This document shows, piece after piece, positions 11,279 through 22,210 of a stretch of DNA of 64,000 nt. Numbering within the stretch: the stretch's first letter is position 1; each line of letters opens with the position of its first letter. Location: assembly GCF_024166365.1 (NCBI RefSeq), contig NC_064834.1:61298001-61362000 (forward strand), given 5' to 3'. The notes under the pieces were generated by a model. That model was not told the DNA's origin, did not search any database, and saw only the letters and a list, made by a program, of their open reading frames with translations. This DNA is from Elephas maximus indicus (Eukaryota > Chordata > Mammalia > Proboscidea > Elephantidae). The position numbers and the translations under genes are program-made.

Positions 11279-11495
11279 ACCGTAGGCCAAAGATAAGAAG
11301 GTTAGGGGGCACAGGGAAGCTAGATTAATGAAAATAAAACAACCAAAATGGAAATAACGAGAATGCTAATATATTGTGAAGAATGTAACCAATGTCACTG
11401 AACAATATGTATAACAAAAAAACAGAAAGTGTTAAACAGGAACCTAATTTCCTGTGTAAACTTTCAACAAAACCACAATAAAATATTTAAAATAC
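11279..11495 (+). mobile_element. L1 3' UTR fragment
   Basis: 'gaagaatgtaaccaatgtcactgaacaatatg' matches the L1 3' UTR type seen at about 1370-1400. It ends in an A-rich run. From 11496 to 11783 I see no feature. Confidence 0.6.
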
Positions 11496-11783
11496 AAACA
11501 CAAAACTCTCTTACTTCTCCAGCCTGCCCACCAGCAAATCTATGGCAGAACATTGGGGGCTCTAAACTAGGTCTTTCCCCTACTGGCAGGATCCCCCTCC
11601 CATGCCAGTGTTTTCTTTCATTCCCCTCTTGTGAGGGTAGTGGAATGTCGCATGGGACAGGGGCTTTCAGAGCTGGCTATTAATACACAGTCACTCCTCC
11701 TTTTCTTTCTTTCCTCTCTCACAATTCTGTTTATGGTTGTATGTATCTGTTTTAGGCTGGATTCTTTTTCTCTCTATATATAC

Positions 11784-11996
11784 ACCAAAAAAACCCAAAC
11801 CCATTGCCGTCCACTCAATTCTGATTCATAGTAATCCTGTAGGACAGAGTAGAACTGCCCAATAGGGTTTCCAAGGCTGTAATCTTTACAGAAGCTGACT
11901 GCCATATCTTTCTCCTATGGAGCGGCTGGTGGGTTTGAGCTGCCAACATTTTCATTAGGAGCCAAGCGCTTAGCCACTGCACCTCCAGGGCTCCTT
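11784..11996 (-). mobile_element. AfroSINE, full length
   Basis: The complete long subtype runs from the A-rich 3' end ('accaaaaaaacccaaaccc') through 'gctgactgccatatctttctcc' to the tRNA-like head 'aagcgcttagccactgcacc...agggctcc'. A (GA)-rich run at 12009-12032 follows. Confidence 0.9.
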
Positions 11997-12004
11997 ATAC
12001 ATAC

Positions 12005-12468
12005 ATAGAGAGAGAGACAGAGACAGAGAGGGATGTATATCAAGGAAATGGCTCGCGCAGTTGTAGAGTCCATGGGTGAGGTGTCAGGCTGGAGGCTTTT
12101 CCTGGCTCACGTAGGTGCAGGGGCTGACGAACCCAAGATTGACAGGTCAGACGATAGGCTGCTGGCTCAAGTCCCAAAAACCAGAGGTCAAGTGATGATG
12201 AACCAAATGCAGGATCCAGAGCAGAGCAAAAGCCAGCGAGCTTTGCCAGAAAGTCCATATATATTGGATGCAGGCCACACCCCCAAAGAAACTCTCTTTC
12301 AACTGATTGGCTGCTCATAGCAGATCTCATCATGGAGGTGATTACATTATATCAGATCTCATCATGGATGTGATTGCATCATTACATAACTGCCAAACTA
12401 CATCATAACTTCCAAACCATGGAGACTCATGGCCTAGCCAAGTTGACACACAACCTTAACCATCACAG
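12005..12468 (-). mobile_element. MaLR/ERVL-type solo LTR
   Basis: On the minus strand it begins TGTGATGGTTAAGGTTGTG and has a TATA-like 'atatatatgg' at about 12258-12270 (plus-strand 'ccatatatattgg'). It ends in the (GA/CT)-rich run near 12010. A 22 bp segment ('cagatctcatcatgg...gtgatt') is repeated at 12320-12345 and 12353-12375. No gag or pol sequence flanks it. Confidence 0.65.
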
Positions 12469-12594
12469 TATCCAGGAGTGATGTGGAACCCCATGATACC
12501 CGTGTCCTTCGGTGGGGAGTCTAAGTTTCCATATATCTGCAAATATATTCTTGCACATATAATTCTTTTTAGTTATACAATTAATAATATCTGA

Positions 12595-12825
12595 CCTTCT
12601 CGGAGTGCTTACTGAATGGCAGGCATCATGCTGACTGCTATACAGACCATCTTGTTTAATCCTCCAAACTACTCTGTCCAGTCAGTGTAGTTGTTATTGT
12701 CATCCCACTGTCACATTTGAGCTGAAAGAGCATCAGTATCTGGTCCAAAGACCCACTTCTGGGTTTGAACACAAACAAGATGGTTTGAGTCCTGAGTCCC
12801 CCTTGTTCCTAACCACTACAATAGC
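12595..12825 (-). repeat. MIR SINE
   Basis: 'gtgcttactgaatggcaggcatcatgctg' followed by 'ttgtttaatcctccaaactactctg' and 'gtcatcccactgtcacatttgagctg' is the MIR order in antisense. The piece is diverged. Confidence 0.65.
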
Positions 12826-13061
12826 TGCCTCTCTCAAAAGATGTGCTCACTATCAAAAAGCCAATTTATAAGAAAAGTAAAAAAAGCCCCAGCATGCTCT
12901 CCTGAATGAACTACTGTTATCTGATAACACTTTTTTGTATACTTGCAGAATTTATTATGCAATACATACATAAACACACACATGCGTAGCGAAGTAGGGT
13001 TTTTTTTTTTCCCTATAAAAGTAGTCCCAGACTTTTTGTTCCACTTAGAATTTTCATTCCC

Positions 13062-13240
13062 AATGTGCTCGGCTACTAACTGAAAGGTTGGTGATTTCAA
13101 GACTACCCAGACACACCTCAGAAGAAAGGCCTGGCAGTCTTCTCCTGAAAAAACAGCCATTGAAAACCCTATGGAGCATAGTTCTACTCTGACACACTTG
13201 GGGTTGCCATGCATGAGTCAGAATCAACTCGAAGGCAGCT
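13062..13240 (+). mobile_element. AfroSINE, intact homologue of the split copy
   Basis: This copy has the 'gacacacttggggttgccatg' junction uninterrupted and so defines the empty site for the insertion at 7002-7356. It shares the 'aaaaacagccattgaaaaccc' middle with that copy and with 24372-24628, marking one subtype. Confidence 0.85.
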
Positions 13241-13704
13241 AGTTGCTTCATTAATAATACTTTTGGGACCAGGCCTTTAAACTTGACTGAGTTGGTACTG
13301 CCCCTCTTATGAGCTTTTAGGCTGATGATCTGGTTGCTGGGACTAAGGATGAAGTGAGATGGAGTAGATAAAGCTAAGCATGACATGAGATGAGGTATGT
13401 AATGACTGGCCAGAACAACAGCCGGATGCATTTGGACTCTTTCTTATTCAATAGCTGCCTTCAAAAGGGGTGTTTCATTTGGTTTTGATTATTTTTGTTT
13501 TTTACCTTAGGAGGGTCCAGTTGGCTGAGAAATGAATGAACTTTCCTACCTGTATCAGAGGTTCTAGAAGAAAAGCTTTCCTGGCAGCCCCCGGGAACTG
13601 CATGGAGAGTAGCTGACGGGAACAAGGGGCTTCCATTCTTAGGATCCCTTAGGATCTCTAAGAGGGATCAGACCCATGACTCATCGCCCAACTTCCAGGC
13701 ACAG

Positions 13705-13860
13705 CCACTGTGCCAGGTGCCAAACTCATGGGAGTTAGCCATTTAATCTGGACAGTCCTATCAGGACGTCTCACTGCCCCCTTTTACAGATGAGGAAACT
13801 GATGCTCAGAGAAGTGAAGTTAACTTGCCCAGCTAGTAAGTGGCAGAACTATCCCTTTCT
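13705..13860 (-). repeat. MIR SINE
   Basis: 'cccttttacagatgaggaaactgatgctcagag' and 'cttgcccagctagtaagtggcag' give the MIR core in antisense. The surroundings, 13241-13704 and 13861-14320, look unique. Confidence 0.8.
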
Positions 13861-14324
13861 CACTAAGGCCTCAAAAGATCCCAGCAAAAGGTTGCAGCTA
13901 TTTGAAATTTTCTAGCTCCAGTCCTCCGTATAAATAAAGTACAGTGGTCTAGTGCCCTGACAAAGCTGGCCACAGGCCACAGAGCAGGTGCAATGAATTG
14001 GCTGAAATTCCGTTTTGCAATCTACATTTGCTATAAAAGAATTCTAGGGAAGTTGGTGGAATTGTATGAGGCAGAGTCCTTTCTACATCCTGGTGCCCCA
14101 GAGGCATTGGAATAACTGATTCCCTGAAGAGGATTTGCCCACAGTTGAACAGAATTCAGCTGCCTGTCAATATCAATCAAGGGACATTCATCTATAACTT
14201 TCCCAAGAGCAAAGCCCCAGACCTGCTGTGCTGGGTCTGTTGATGAAGCTACCCTGGGGTGGAATGAGGTGGGGGCTGATACTGGAAATGAGACATAGGG
14301 AAATAGACCCGCTCACTCCAGCCT

Positions 14325-14530
14325 ATTGCAGTGGAGTCGATTCCAAGTCACAATGACCCTAGAGGACAGAGTAGAACCGCCCCATAAGGTTTCCAAGGCT
14401 GTAATCCTTATGAAAGCAGATCACTGGGTCTTTCTTCCTGTGGTGCCTCGGGGTGGGTTAGAACTGCCAACTTTAGGTTAATAAACCAAAAACCCAAACC
14501 CGTTGCCATTGAGTCAATTCCAGCTCATTA
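14325..14530 (-). mobile_element. AfroSINE plus a second AfroSINE 3' scrap
   Basis: 14325-14481 is a copy lacking the tRNA-like head. 14482-14530 restarts with 'aaaaacccaaacccgttgcc' and stops after 'caattccagctc', so it is the 3' tip of another copy joined at the first one's truncation point. Confidence 0.85.
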
Positions 14531-14741
14531 GGCTAATGGTAGAGCACAAACTGTTGCATCATAACGAAAAGTTAAGAAAGGATACAAAAGCAGTATCACA
14601 AATTTTTCATAAGGAAAAATTTGGAAGATACAGAAAAATAAAAGGGGAATCACCCCACTCCCAGCATCCCACCCCTGAAAAATAACTATTTTAGTATTTG
14701 ATATAGTTCCTTCAGTTGGATGTGGTTATGTTGTATAAGGT

Positions 14742-14940
14742 GGTGGTCATAGTACTGGCTTTGGAGTGTGACCAGGGTTCAAGTCCCAGATCTTCCACTT
14801 CCTAGTTGGGAGAGCCTCAGTCTCCAAAACTGTTACATGGAATGAATTCTGCTTTCTCAGGGTTGTTGTAAAGATGAAAAGAGAAAGTATGAACAGACTG
14901 AGCCCAGACCCTAGGACATAACACTCAATACATAGCAATT
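14742..14940 (+). repeat. MIR SINE
   Basis: 'agtactggctttggagtgtgaccagggttcaagtcccagatcttccacttcc' is the MIR head in sense orientation. It continues to 'aacactcaatacatagcaattattatta' at the 3' end. Confidence 0.75.
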
Positions 14941-15032
14941 ATTATTACCTGTAATATGCCATTTTATTTAACATTTAAACATAAGCCATTTTCAACATTA
15001 CTCAGCCTTTGAAATCACATTTAACGGCTGCT

Positions 15033-15107
15033 AGATATACCAGTTTTTTTAGATATACCAGTTTCTTTTTAGATATACCCGTTTCTTTTTAGATATACCC
15101 GTTTCTT
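15033..15107 (+). repeat. 20 bp minisatellite, about four units
   Basis: Units begin at 15033, 15051, 15071 and 15091, each reading AGATATACCMGTTTCTTT with T-run length differences. It sits at the edge of an antisense L1M-like fragment whose text ('gtgatgaacactgttgtgaatat', 'cagaagcgaaattactgggcc') continues to about 15330. Confidence 0.85.
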
Positions 15108-15330
15108 AGCCATTCAATTATGAGAAATGTATCACTGCTTCCATTTTTATCTTCTTATAAATAGCTTTGTGATGAACACTGTTGTGAATATAGTGTTACC
15201 TCCCCCCATATTTTGGAGATTTTCCTTAAGATCATTCCCCAGAAGCGAAATTACTGGGCCAAAGGGTAATAAACATTTCGAAGACGTTTTTTAATGTATA
15301 TACTGCCCAGTTGCACAAAGCAGTTGTTAT
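15108..15330 (-). mobile_element. old L1 (L1M-like) fragment, antisense
   Basis: 'cttataaatagctttgtgatgaac' followed by 'attccccagaagcgaaattactgggccaaaggg' and 'actgcccagttgcac' has the order of antisense L1M 3' regions. The next 215 bases to the following AfroSINE look unique. Confidence 0.6.
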
Positions 15331-15545
15331 TTCGTATACTTGATCTTCCCCACCTTGTTACCATCCCCAGCACCTCCTTGCCCCCCATGGAGTGGTCTTT
15401 GCATTGTCTGAGGAAATGACACAGGGCTGCTCCTACCCCTCACTCCTGGTGCTTCTGCCATCCTGTCTCCTTCAGCTGCAGAGCGTTCCCCTTCCCTCTG
15501 CCTGAGCAAACCTTTCCCGGTTTCCAACTCTTATCCTTTTCCCCA

Positions 15546-15742
15546 AGGAGCCCTGGTGGTGCAGTGGCTAAGCACTTGGCTGCTAGCTGAAAGGTCAGTG
15601 GTTCAGGCCCACCAGCTGCTCTGTGGGAGAAAGATGTGGCAGTCAGCTTCTACAAAGATTACAGCCTTGGAGACTCTATGGGGCAGTTCTACGCTGTTGC
15701 TATGAGTCAGAATAGACTCGATGGCAATTGAATTCCTTTTTC
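15546..15742 (+). mobile_element. AfroSINE, full length
   Basis: It runs from 'aggagccctggtggtgcagtgg' (tRNA-like A box region) through 'gaaagatgtggcagtcagcttc' to 'atagactcgatggcaattg'. This is one of the best-preserved copies here and a good reference for the long subtype. Confidence 0.92.
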
Positions 15743-16035
15743 CAGCCCTCGACCATTCTGCCTCCTCAGAACTTACCCAGCCCAATGTATGGACCCTCTT
15801 CCATTTTCATAATTCAGATTCAGGCACCTAACAAATAGATGACTGGCCCCTGAGATCAGGAACGAAGTCTTGGGCTTCTCTTCTATTCCCCTTCTCAGCC
15901 CAGAGCTGAGAGGCAGATGTACGGAGCTAAGTTCTAAGGCTCAATTTCATGTATTCATTGGGCAAAATGTTTTACTAGGGCCAGCTGGGGGCCAGGCTGG
16001 GGGCTGTGGCTGCAGGGACCTGGCTCTTCAATCAG

Positions 16036-16345
16036 GCAGAGGTGTTAGTTCATGACAACCCCACGCACAACAGAATGAAATGCTGCCCAGTCCTGCACCA
16101 TCCCCATGAACAGTTGCAAATCGGATGCTATAATCCAAAGAGTTTTCACTGGCTGATTTTTGCAAGTAGATTGACAGGCCTTTCTTAGTCTGTCTTAGTC
16201 TGAAAGCTCTACCGAAATATGTTTAACATCATGGAAAGACGCAAGTCACCACTGTACTGACAGAGGGGTGGTGGCAGCATGAGGTACCTCAGCTGGGAAT
16301 CTAACCCAGAACTCTTGCATGGAAGGTGAGAATTCTGTGTGAACC
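16036..16345 (-). mobile_element. AfroSINE-related long SINE
   Basis: 'acgcacaacagaatgaaatgctgcccagtcctg', 'aagtagattgacaggcc' and 'taacccagaactcttgcatggaaggtgagaattctg' recur in the same order at 55105-55437. This is a second, longer SINE family with a different head that shares the RTE-like 3' end. Confidence 0.75.
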
Positions 16346-16361
16346 CCCTGGCATAGATAAA

Positions 16362-16574
16362 AACCAAAAAATCAAAACCATTGTCATCAGTCAATCCCAA
16401 CTCATAGCAACCCTATAGGACAGAGTAGAACTACCCCCATTGGGTTTCCAAGGCTGTAATCTTTACACAAGCAGACTGCCACATCTTTCTCCAACAGAGA
16501 AACTGGTGGGTTTGAACTGCTGATCTTTTAGTTAGCAGCTGAGTGCTTAACCACTGCACCACCAGGGCTCCTCT
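16362..16574 (-). mobile_element. AfroSINE, full length
   Basis: Long subtype: 'aaaccaaaaaatcaaaacc' at the 3' end, 'agcagactgccacatctttctcc' in the middle and 'aaccactgcaccaccagggctcct' at the head. It abuts the next, shorter copy. Confidence 0.9.
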
Positions 16575-16583
16575 GGCATAGAT

Positions 16584-16752
16584 GAAACCAAAAACCAAAC
16601 CTACTGTCATCGAGTCGATTCCGACTCATAGCAACCCTATAGAACAGAGTAGAACTGCCCCATAGAGTTTCCAAGGGGTGCCTGGTGGATTCGAACTGCT
16701 GACCTCTTGGTTAGCAGCCGTAGCACTTAACACTATGCTACCAGGGTTTCCC
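16584..16752 (-). mobile_element. AfroSINE, short subtype
   Basis: It has GTCATCGAGTCGATTCCGAC near the 3' end and jumps from 'gagtttccaagggg' to 'tgcctggtggattcgaactgctgacc', which marks the short subtype also seen at 17773, 18435, 33664, 35335 and 39896. Confidence 0.9.
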
Positions 16753-16899
16753 TGGCATGGACAGGGAAGTATAATCAAGTCTAACCATGAAAGATAATGA
16801 CTTTGACTAAAGTTCATAAGCAGGCGAGAAAAAAGTGAGAGGTCAGTTCAGCTTGGTGGGTTTTGCTCAAGGGGTGATAATTCCTGAAAGTCTTGCTCT

Positions 16900-17045
16900 G
16901 TAGCCCTGAGCAAGTCACTTAGCCTCTCTGAACCTGGATGCACCCATCTGTACTAAGCTTTCTTCACTGGGATGTAATGAGGTTAAATAAGATATTTAGG
17001 TGAAGTTTTTGGCCAGAGGTATGCAGCGGTGTTCAGTAAATATTT
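16900..17045 (+). repeat. MIR SINE
   Basis: 'ccctgagcaagtcacttagcctctctgaacctgg' and 'atgaggttaaataagatattt' follow MIR order in sense orientation, ending near 'ttcagtaaatatttgctca'. Confidence 0.7.
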
Positions 17046-17715
17046 GCTCACGGTGCAGGCTCAGTGCAGACTTGTGAGCTCATTTTACTGCCTGGGGCTG
17101 CACTGGGAGGTTGCTTGTGGCTGGGTGTGGGATTCACACACTTCAGCAGGCCTGTTCTTCCCTTGAGGGCTAGGCTGCTGTGTGTCCATTCCCTCCACCA
17201 AGGGGCCAATTTCTAGCAGGGTCTGGCTGCCTGGGCCTCAAGCCCAGAGTCCAGAGGGACATCCGGAAGGGCTGGATTCCGGCAGTGTAGCATATGCTTA
17301 CAAGGAGTTCACTTGTGAATCACCCTTGACTCTGGTGCGGTGAAGCAATGAGATGGCCTGTCGAAAATGCCTCCTTCTACACTGTTTTTCTGGGCATGCT
17401 GCAAACTTGCTCCTGTTCAGGCTGCAAGTCATTCCACCCTGACCAGGAGAACTTTGCACGAGGCCCAAGGACCGGAGGATCCTGGGGATGACATCACTGG
17501 AGGCTCGATGAATGCCAAGGGCACCAGGCTGGGCTCTCCAGTTATTCATCTTTTCCACCGACAAGGATGAGTGGGCTCAGAGCAGCCCTGCCCCAGCAAC
17601 AGATGCACCCAAGGATATGGCCAAGGTAGGCCAGTGAGGTGTCTTTTGATGGTGGGGGTGCAGCAGGGGCTACTGTCCTCAAGTTTCAGCAATTTAAAGC
17701 TGAAAGGACCCTTAA
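17046..17715. other. intergenic, no gene recognised
   Basis: GC-moderate, unique-looking sequence. The short frames in it overlap on both strands without any family resemblance. Confidence 0.5.
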
Positions 17716-17719
17716 AAAA

Positions 17720-17936
17720 AAAACAAAACCAAACTAGTTGCTGTCGAGTTGATTCCGACTCAGCGACCGTATACCCAAACCCAAACCCGTTGCCATCAAG
17801 TCGATTCTGACTCATAGCAAACCTATGAGACAGAGTAGAACTGCCCTGTAGAGTTTCTAAGGAGTGTCTGGTAAATTCGAACTGCCGACCTTTAGGTTAG
17901 CAGCCTCAGCTCTTAACCACTGCACCACCAGGGCAC
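17720..17936 (-). mobile_element. AfroSINE 3' tip followed by a short-subtype copy
   Basis: 17720-17768 is a 3' tip ('aaccaaactagttgctgtcgagttgattccg'). 17773-17936 is a complete short-subtype copy that begins 'aacccaaacccgttgccatc' and ends at 'aaccactgcaccaccagggc'. This is the same tip-plus-copy arrangement as at 14482. Confidence 0.88.
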
Positions 17937-17999
17937 TATGGTGCCATCGACATGGGCACTATAGACACCATCAAATTCAACCCCTTCCTTTTGCAGAGG

Positions 18000-18118
18000 G
18001 CGAAAATGAGGCTTGGAAGGTTGAGAGACTTGACCAAGAGCACACAGCTATGGAGTGAGTTGTAAAGCTTGGACTTGAACCTGGTCTCCTGACTACTGGT
18101 ACACTGCTCTTTCCAAGA
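18000..18118 (-). repeat. MIR SINE
   Basis: 'aaatgaggcttggaaggttgagagacttgaccaagagcacacagctatgg' and 'gacttgaacctggtctcctgac' give antisense MIR. Confidence 0.7.
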
Positions 18119-18311
18119 CCCCGTGGGTACATTATGTCCCATCGTCCTCTGCCTCTGGGGTTACCTATCCACCCAACCCCTCTTTACTACCCGTAGACGC
18201 ACAAATCACTATAATATTGACAACAGAGCTACTATCTATTGGATAAGTGTTGAACATAAGCACCAGGCTAAATGCTTAGAGTGTATTGTCTAATTTAAAA
18301 CTTTCGACATC

Positions 18312-18592
18312 GCTAGGATTGGTGGTACAATGGTTAAGTTCTGGGCACTAATCAATAGGTTGGCTTAAACCCACCCAGCAGCTCCACTGGTAGGGTCACT
18401 ATCCAACAACACCTGCTCTTTCATTTCCTAAAGTGACTATACCTGTTGCCATTGAGTCAATTCTGACTCAGAGCAACCCTATAGGACAGAATACAACTGC
18501 CCCGCAGGGTTTCCAAGGAGCACCTGATGGATTCAAACTGCCCGCCTTTTGGTTAGCAGCCGTAGCCCTCAACCACTATGCCACCTGGGTTT
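18312..18592 (-). mobile_element. two AfroSINE pieces, opposite strands
   Basis: 18312-18390 is a sense head fragment ('attggtggtacaatggttaag'). 18435-18592 is an antisense short-subtype copy ending 'aaccactatgccacctgggtttcc'. They are separate insertions a few dozen bases apart. Confidence 0.82.
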
Positions 18593-19084
18593 CCAAATTG
18601 ACTATAGAGACTCACTAAAAGAAAACAAACAAACAAAAAACCCTTATTCTGTCTTAAGCAGTAGTATCTGGGGTTCGATATCTGGATTCTAATTTTTTCT
18701 AGTAGAAGTTAAAACACATAACAATTCACTTGGGAGATTTTCATCTCTGTACCACCTACAGTCGCCTCTCCTGCCACCAAGAATGCCACACCACACTTGG
18801 GCAAACAGCAATTGGCTCTGGAGTACTAGAGACCAGGGTCGGGCCCAGGCTTTAAAAATGACCAAAAGCATATCTTTAGACAAATGGCTCAACTCTTCCA
18901 AACTTCATTTTCCTCTGGGGTAAAGTTGGATAATTAATAACTTGCAAGGTAGAAAAAATGATAGATGTGAAAGTGCCTTGAAAGTACTCTGTAAAGCGTT
19001 CAGGATATTCTTTTTCATCAGTAATTCTCTGGCTCCTCGGGCTCTGGAATCCTACCTTCCCTGTCCGGGACAGTAGAAAAACAT

Positions 19085-19222
19085 TGCTAAACCCCAAGAG
19101 TTAAGAGCAAGGGCTTTGCCCCAGGCTGCACCGCAGCTCCACTCCCTGACCCACTGTGGAACACTGCACAAGTTCCTTGCAGTCTCTGTGGATCAGCTTC
19201 CTCATCCCTAAAGTGGGGTTAC
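19085..19222 (+). repeat. MIR SINE
   Basis: 'gttaagagcaagggctttg' followed by 'actccctgacccactgtgg', 'caagttccttgcagtctctgtgg' and 'cttcctcatccctaaagtgggg' follows MIR order in sense orientation. Confidence 0.7.
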
Positions 19223-19227
19223 TTATG

Positions 19228-19372
19228 GCAGCACTTCTCAAACTTGAATGTGCATACCTATCCCTGGGAGCCTGCTGAAATGCAGATTCGGGTTCTGGGT
19301 TCTCTGAGATTCTGCATTTCCAACCAGCCCTCGGGTAATGCTGATGTTGCTGGTTGAGTAGCTAGGAGGTAC
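19228..19372. mobile_element. MER5-type hAT transposon
   Basis: 'cacttctcaaacttgaatgtgcatacc', 'gctgaaatgcagattcgg' and 'gagattctgcatttccaaccagccc' with 'gtaatgctgatgttgctgg' is the MER5A/B arrangement. Only non-autonomous sequence is present. Confidence 0.75.
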
Positions 19373-19386
19373 AGTACTTAACTCCT

Positions 19387-19813
19387 TGTTGTTGTTAGGT
19401 GTCCTTGAGTCAATTCCGACTCATAGCGATTTCATATGACAGAGTAGAACTGCCCCGTAGGGTTTTCTAAGGTGTGATCATTACGGGAAGGAGCCCTGTT
19501 GGTGCAGTGGTTAAGCATTCAACTCCTAACTGAAAGGCTGGTGTTTCAAACCCACCAGCCGCTCCTGGAGAGAAAGATGTGGCAGTCTGCTTCCAAGAAG
19601 ACTACAGCCTTGGAAACCCTGTGGGACAGCTCTATTCTGTCCTATAGGGTCACTATGAGTTGATATCGACTCAACGGATTTGGTTTTTGTTTTAATCTTT
19701 ATGGCACCAGATCTCCAGATCTTTTTCCCATAGAGCTGCTGGGTGAGTTCAAACTGCTAGTCTTTCAGTTAGTTAGCAGCCTAGCACTTAACCATTGCAC
19801 CACCAGGGCTCCT
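19387..19813 (-). mobile_element. AfroSINE with an inverted AfroSINE nested in it
   Basis: The outer antisense copy runs 19387-19490 and 19693-19813. At 19491-19692 a complete sense copy ('aggagccctgttggtgcagtgg' to 'ttggtttttgtttt') is inserted. The outer sequence near 'gatcattacgg' (left) and 'aatctttatgg' (right) looks like a diverged target duplication of the TGTAATCTTTACGG region. Confidence 0.85.
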
Positions 19814-20985
19814 TAAAAGAGCAGGTGGCACTCAGTTATTGCAAAATAGGCAAAAGTGGTAAGAGAATGACTGCCCACACTGCCCCTACAAAGAAAGCTC
19901 TACTCAAGCTGTTTACATTTAATGTGTAGGCACTTTTCTCCTGTGGCCCTCCTAGGCCACCCGCCCCCACAGTCTTGGAATGAAGCAAATTCAATGCTCA
20001 CTCAAGGGCTCATGTGCTCCATTAAAAAAGTTATAATAGTAAAGATCAAGTTGCACTCGCTATTGATCTCCCAGGCATGAATCACGAGGGTGAAGCTAGA
20101 GAGAAGGACAAACATCCTCCTTGTAAACCCTTCCCACTCCCAGCCCCCTTCCTGTAGCTTTCAGGGGTGCCCGGCAGGATCCAGACAGGATCTGAACTGC
20201 AGAATAGGAAGTGTGGCACGATGGTGGCTGGAGCTGGAGGATAAAATCTGACTCTTACCCTTTGGGAATATCCTGCATGCTCCTCAAATGAGGGTGAAAA
20301 GATGCCTTCTTTGCTTTCAAGTGCTTGTTCTCTTCAATCTCACCCTTTCTTTTACCATGTCCAGGACCCTTAACAGCCACTTTTTTTTTTTGTAGAACCT
20401 TAGAACTTTGACTAAATAGACATTCTCTGCTGTGCCCCAGTTTCATTCTGAGGGGTCATAAGTAAAGAGTCCTGGCAAACAAACAATAAGTCTTCCTAAG
20501 AGTCTGGGAAACTGACATTATAAGGAGCTAGGACTGTTATCTTAGAAAAGACAAGGCAGGGAAGGGACAATATCACTGTTTTCAACTATTTCAAAGAGGG
20601 TCTGGACTTATACTAGTCTATGTCTATACGGTATTTCCTCAGGTCTGGAATCAAAGGATAGGAGATATGGGGAAGCCTGTTTCAGCTGTGTGACCTTGAG
20701 AGGGGGACAATAGTATTTACTTACATCACTGAGTGGTTGTGAGGATTAAGCAAAGTGCCTAGGACATACCATGCATCGTATAAAATCCCTGGATATGCTT
20801 GTTTCCTTTTTCAGCCTCATTTAGAAATGTTTCATGAAGTAGTAAGCCCTTCCTCTGGAAATTTTTGAGCAGGTAGAATTATAACTCCCTACTGCCAAGA
20901 TTTTGTGCTTCAGTGCTGCCCATGACTTTTCATAAAGAAAAACATTGGCTCATAAGGAAGCCTTGCCATGCTCCAACCACACAGA
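19814..20985. other. intergenic, no gene recognised
   Basis: Mostly unique-looking. A diverged MIR-like stretch lies near 20650-20800 ('gtgaccttgagaggggg', 'gtggttgtgaggattaagc'). No exon or RNA gene can be supported. Confidence 0.45.
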
Positions 20986-20989
20986 GAAG

Positions 20990-21182
20990 GGCTTTACAGA
21001 TACTTCATTTAATCTCTCAGCCCTAGCAGGCCAGTACTATTATCATCCCCATTGTTTTCAGATGAGTTCATTGTGGCTCAAAGAGGTAAAGTACTTTGCT
21101 CAAGGTCACACCATCAGTCAATGGCGGACCACGGACTTGAACCTCAAGTTGTCAGACTCCAAAGCCCCTGCTCTTACAATTG
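20990..21182 (-). repeat. MIR SINE
   Basis: 'agtactattatcatccccattgttttcagatgag', 'caaagaggtaaagtactttgctcaaggtcacac' and 'acggacttgaacctcaag' are antisense MIR. It lies inside a 195-codon open frame (20945-21532), which is therefore a repeat-derived chance frame. Confidence 0.8.
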
Positions 21183-21390
21183 GAGGAGTTATCAAATCTA
21201 AACTCTCCTGGGTCCCTGCCCTAATACTTCAGCCTTCATTGATCTCTCTGTACTCTAAATTTCTTCAGCTTTCAATATCAGAACCACCCAGTTCAGCACT
21301 TGTTATTGTGCGAGTGGATTCTTTTCTCTCCTACTTTACTGTAAGTGGGTCTGGGGATTTTTATTCTTTAAACATCCCCCCGTACTTAGT

Positions 21391-21526
21391 AAGGAGCCCT
21401 GGTTGCACAGTGGTTAAGCCAAAGATGTGGCAGCCTGCTTCCGTTAAGATTTACAGCCTTGGAAACCCTATGGGACCATTCTACTCTGTCCTACAAGGCC
21501 ACTGTGAGTCAGAATTGACTCAATGG
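21391..21526 (+). mobile_element. AfroSINE with internal deletion
   Basis: The head 'aaggagccctggttgcacagtggttaagc' jumps directly to 'caaagatgtggcagcctgcttcc', so about 45 bases around the B box are missing. The rest continues to 'gaattgactcaatggg'. Confidence 0.88.
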
Positions 21527-21724
21527 GTATGAGTACTTAGTAGGTCTTCAGAAGAACAAACTCAAAGGCTTCTAATAATTCTTTCTTTGACCATCAACTG
21601 AATTAGACAGGAAGAAACTCTTTCTTCCTTGCCACTCTCCCCCTCCCCCACCACGTCTTTTATTTCCTGTGCCATTAGAGCCTTTTCTTGGCTGGAACAA
21701 AATACTACAGCCTGTTTTACTAGG

Positions 21725-22210
21725 TCATATTTATTAAGTTTTTAATATGTGCCAGGCACTGTTCTTAGAACTTTACATGCATTAACTCGTTGAACCCTGA
21801 CAGTAATCTATGAGCTAGTCCTATTTTTACCCCTATTTCACATGTAAGGAAACTGAATGTACCATTGCATCAGTATTTGACCCAATCAATGAGTAAATGC
21901 TTTGCTGGTGAATAACAGTATTAGCAACAACAACCATACAAGTATCTCACATGTGTATCATGCAACACAGCTTTATGGACATCCTGTCATTTTTACTCAC
22001 CATTACCAGATAGGTACTAATGTCTCTGTTTTATAGAGGAGGAAACCATGACTTCAAGAGGGTGAGTGACCCTCAACAATCACACGGCAATTGCTGGCTG
22101 TGCTTTACACATAAAAGACATTCTATAAATACTAAGCCAATGAGTAAACGCTACTAGTAGCAGAGCTTGAATGGAAATCCAGATCTTTGACTCCTAGTCC
22201 AGTGCTCTTT
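21725..22210 (-). repeat. two adjacent MIR pieces
   Basis: 21725-21900 has 'tttaatatgtgccaggcactgttcttag' and 'catgcattaactcg'. 21950-22210 has 'tatagaggaggaaaccatgac' and ends in 'gactcctagtccagtgctctttcc'. Both read as antisense MIR, diverged. Confidence 0.65.

Noticed and set aside
20945-21532. 195-codon open frame on the + strand, the second longest in the window
   Set aside because: It is made of an antisense MIR (20990-21182), unique sequence and part of an AfroSINE (from 21391). It has no domain, no splice context and no family resemblance.
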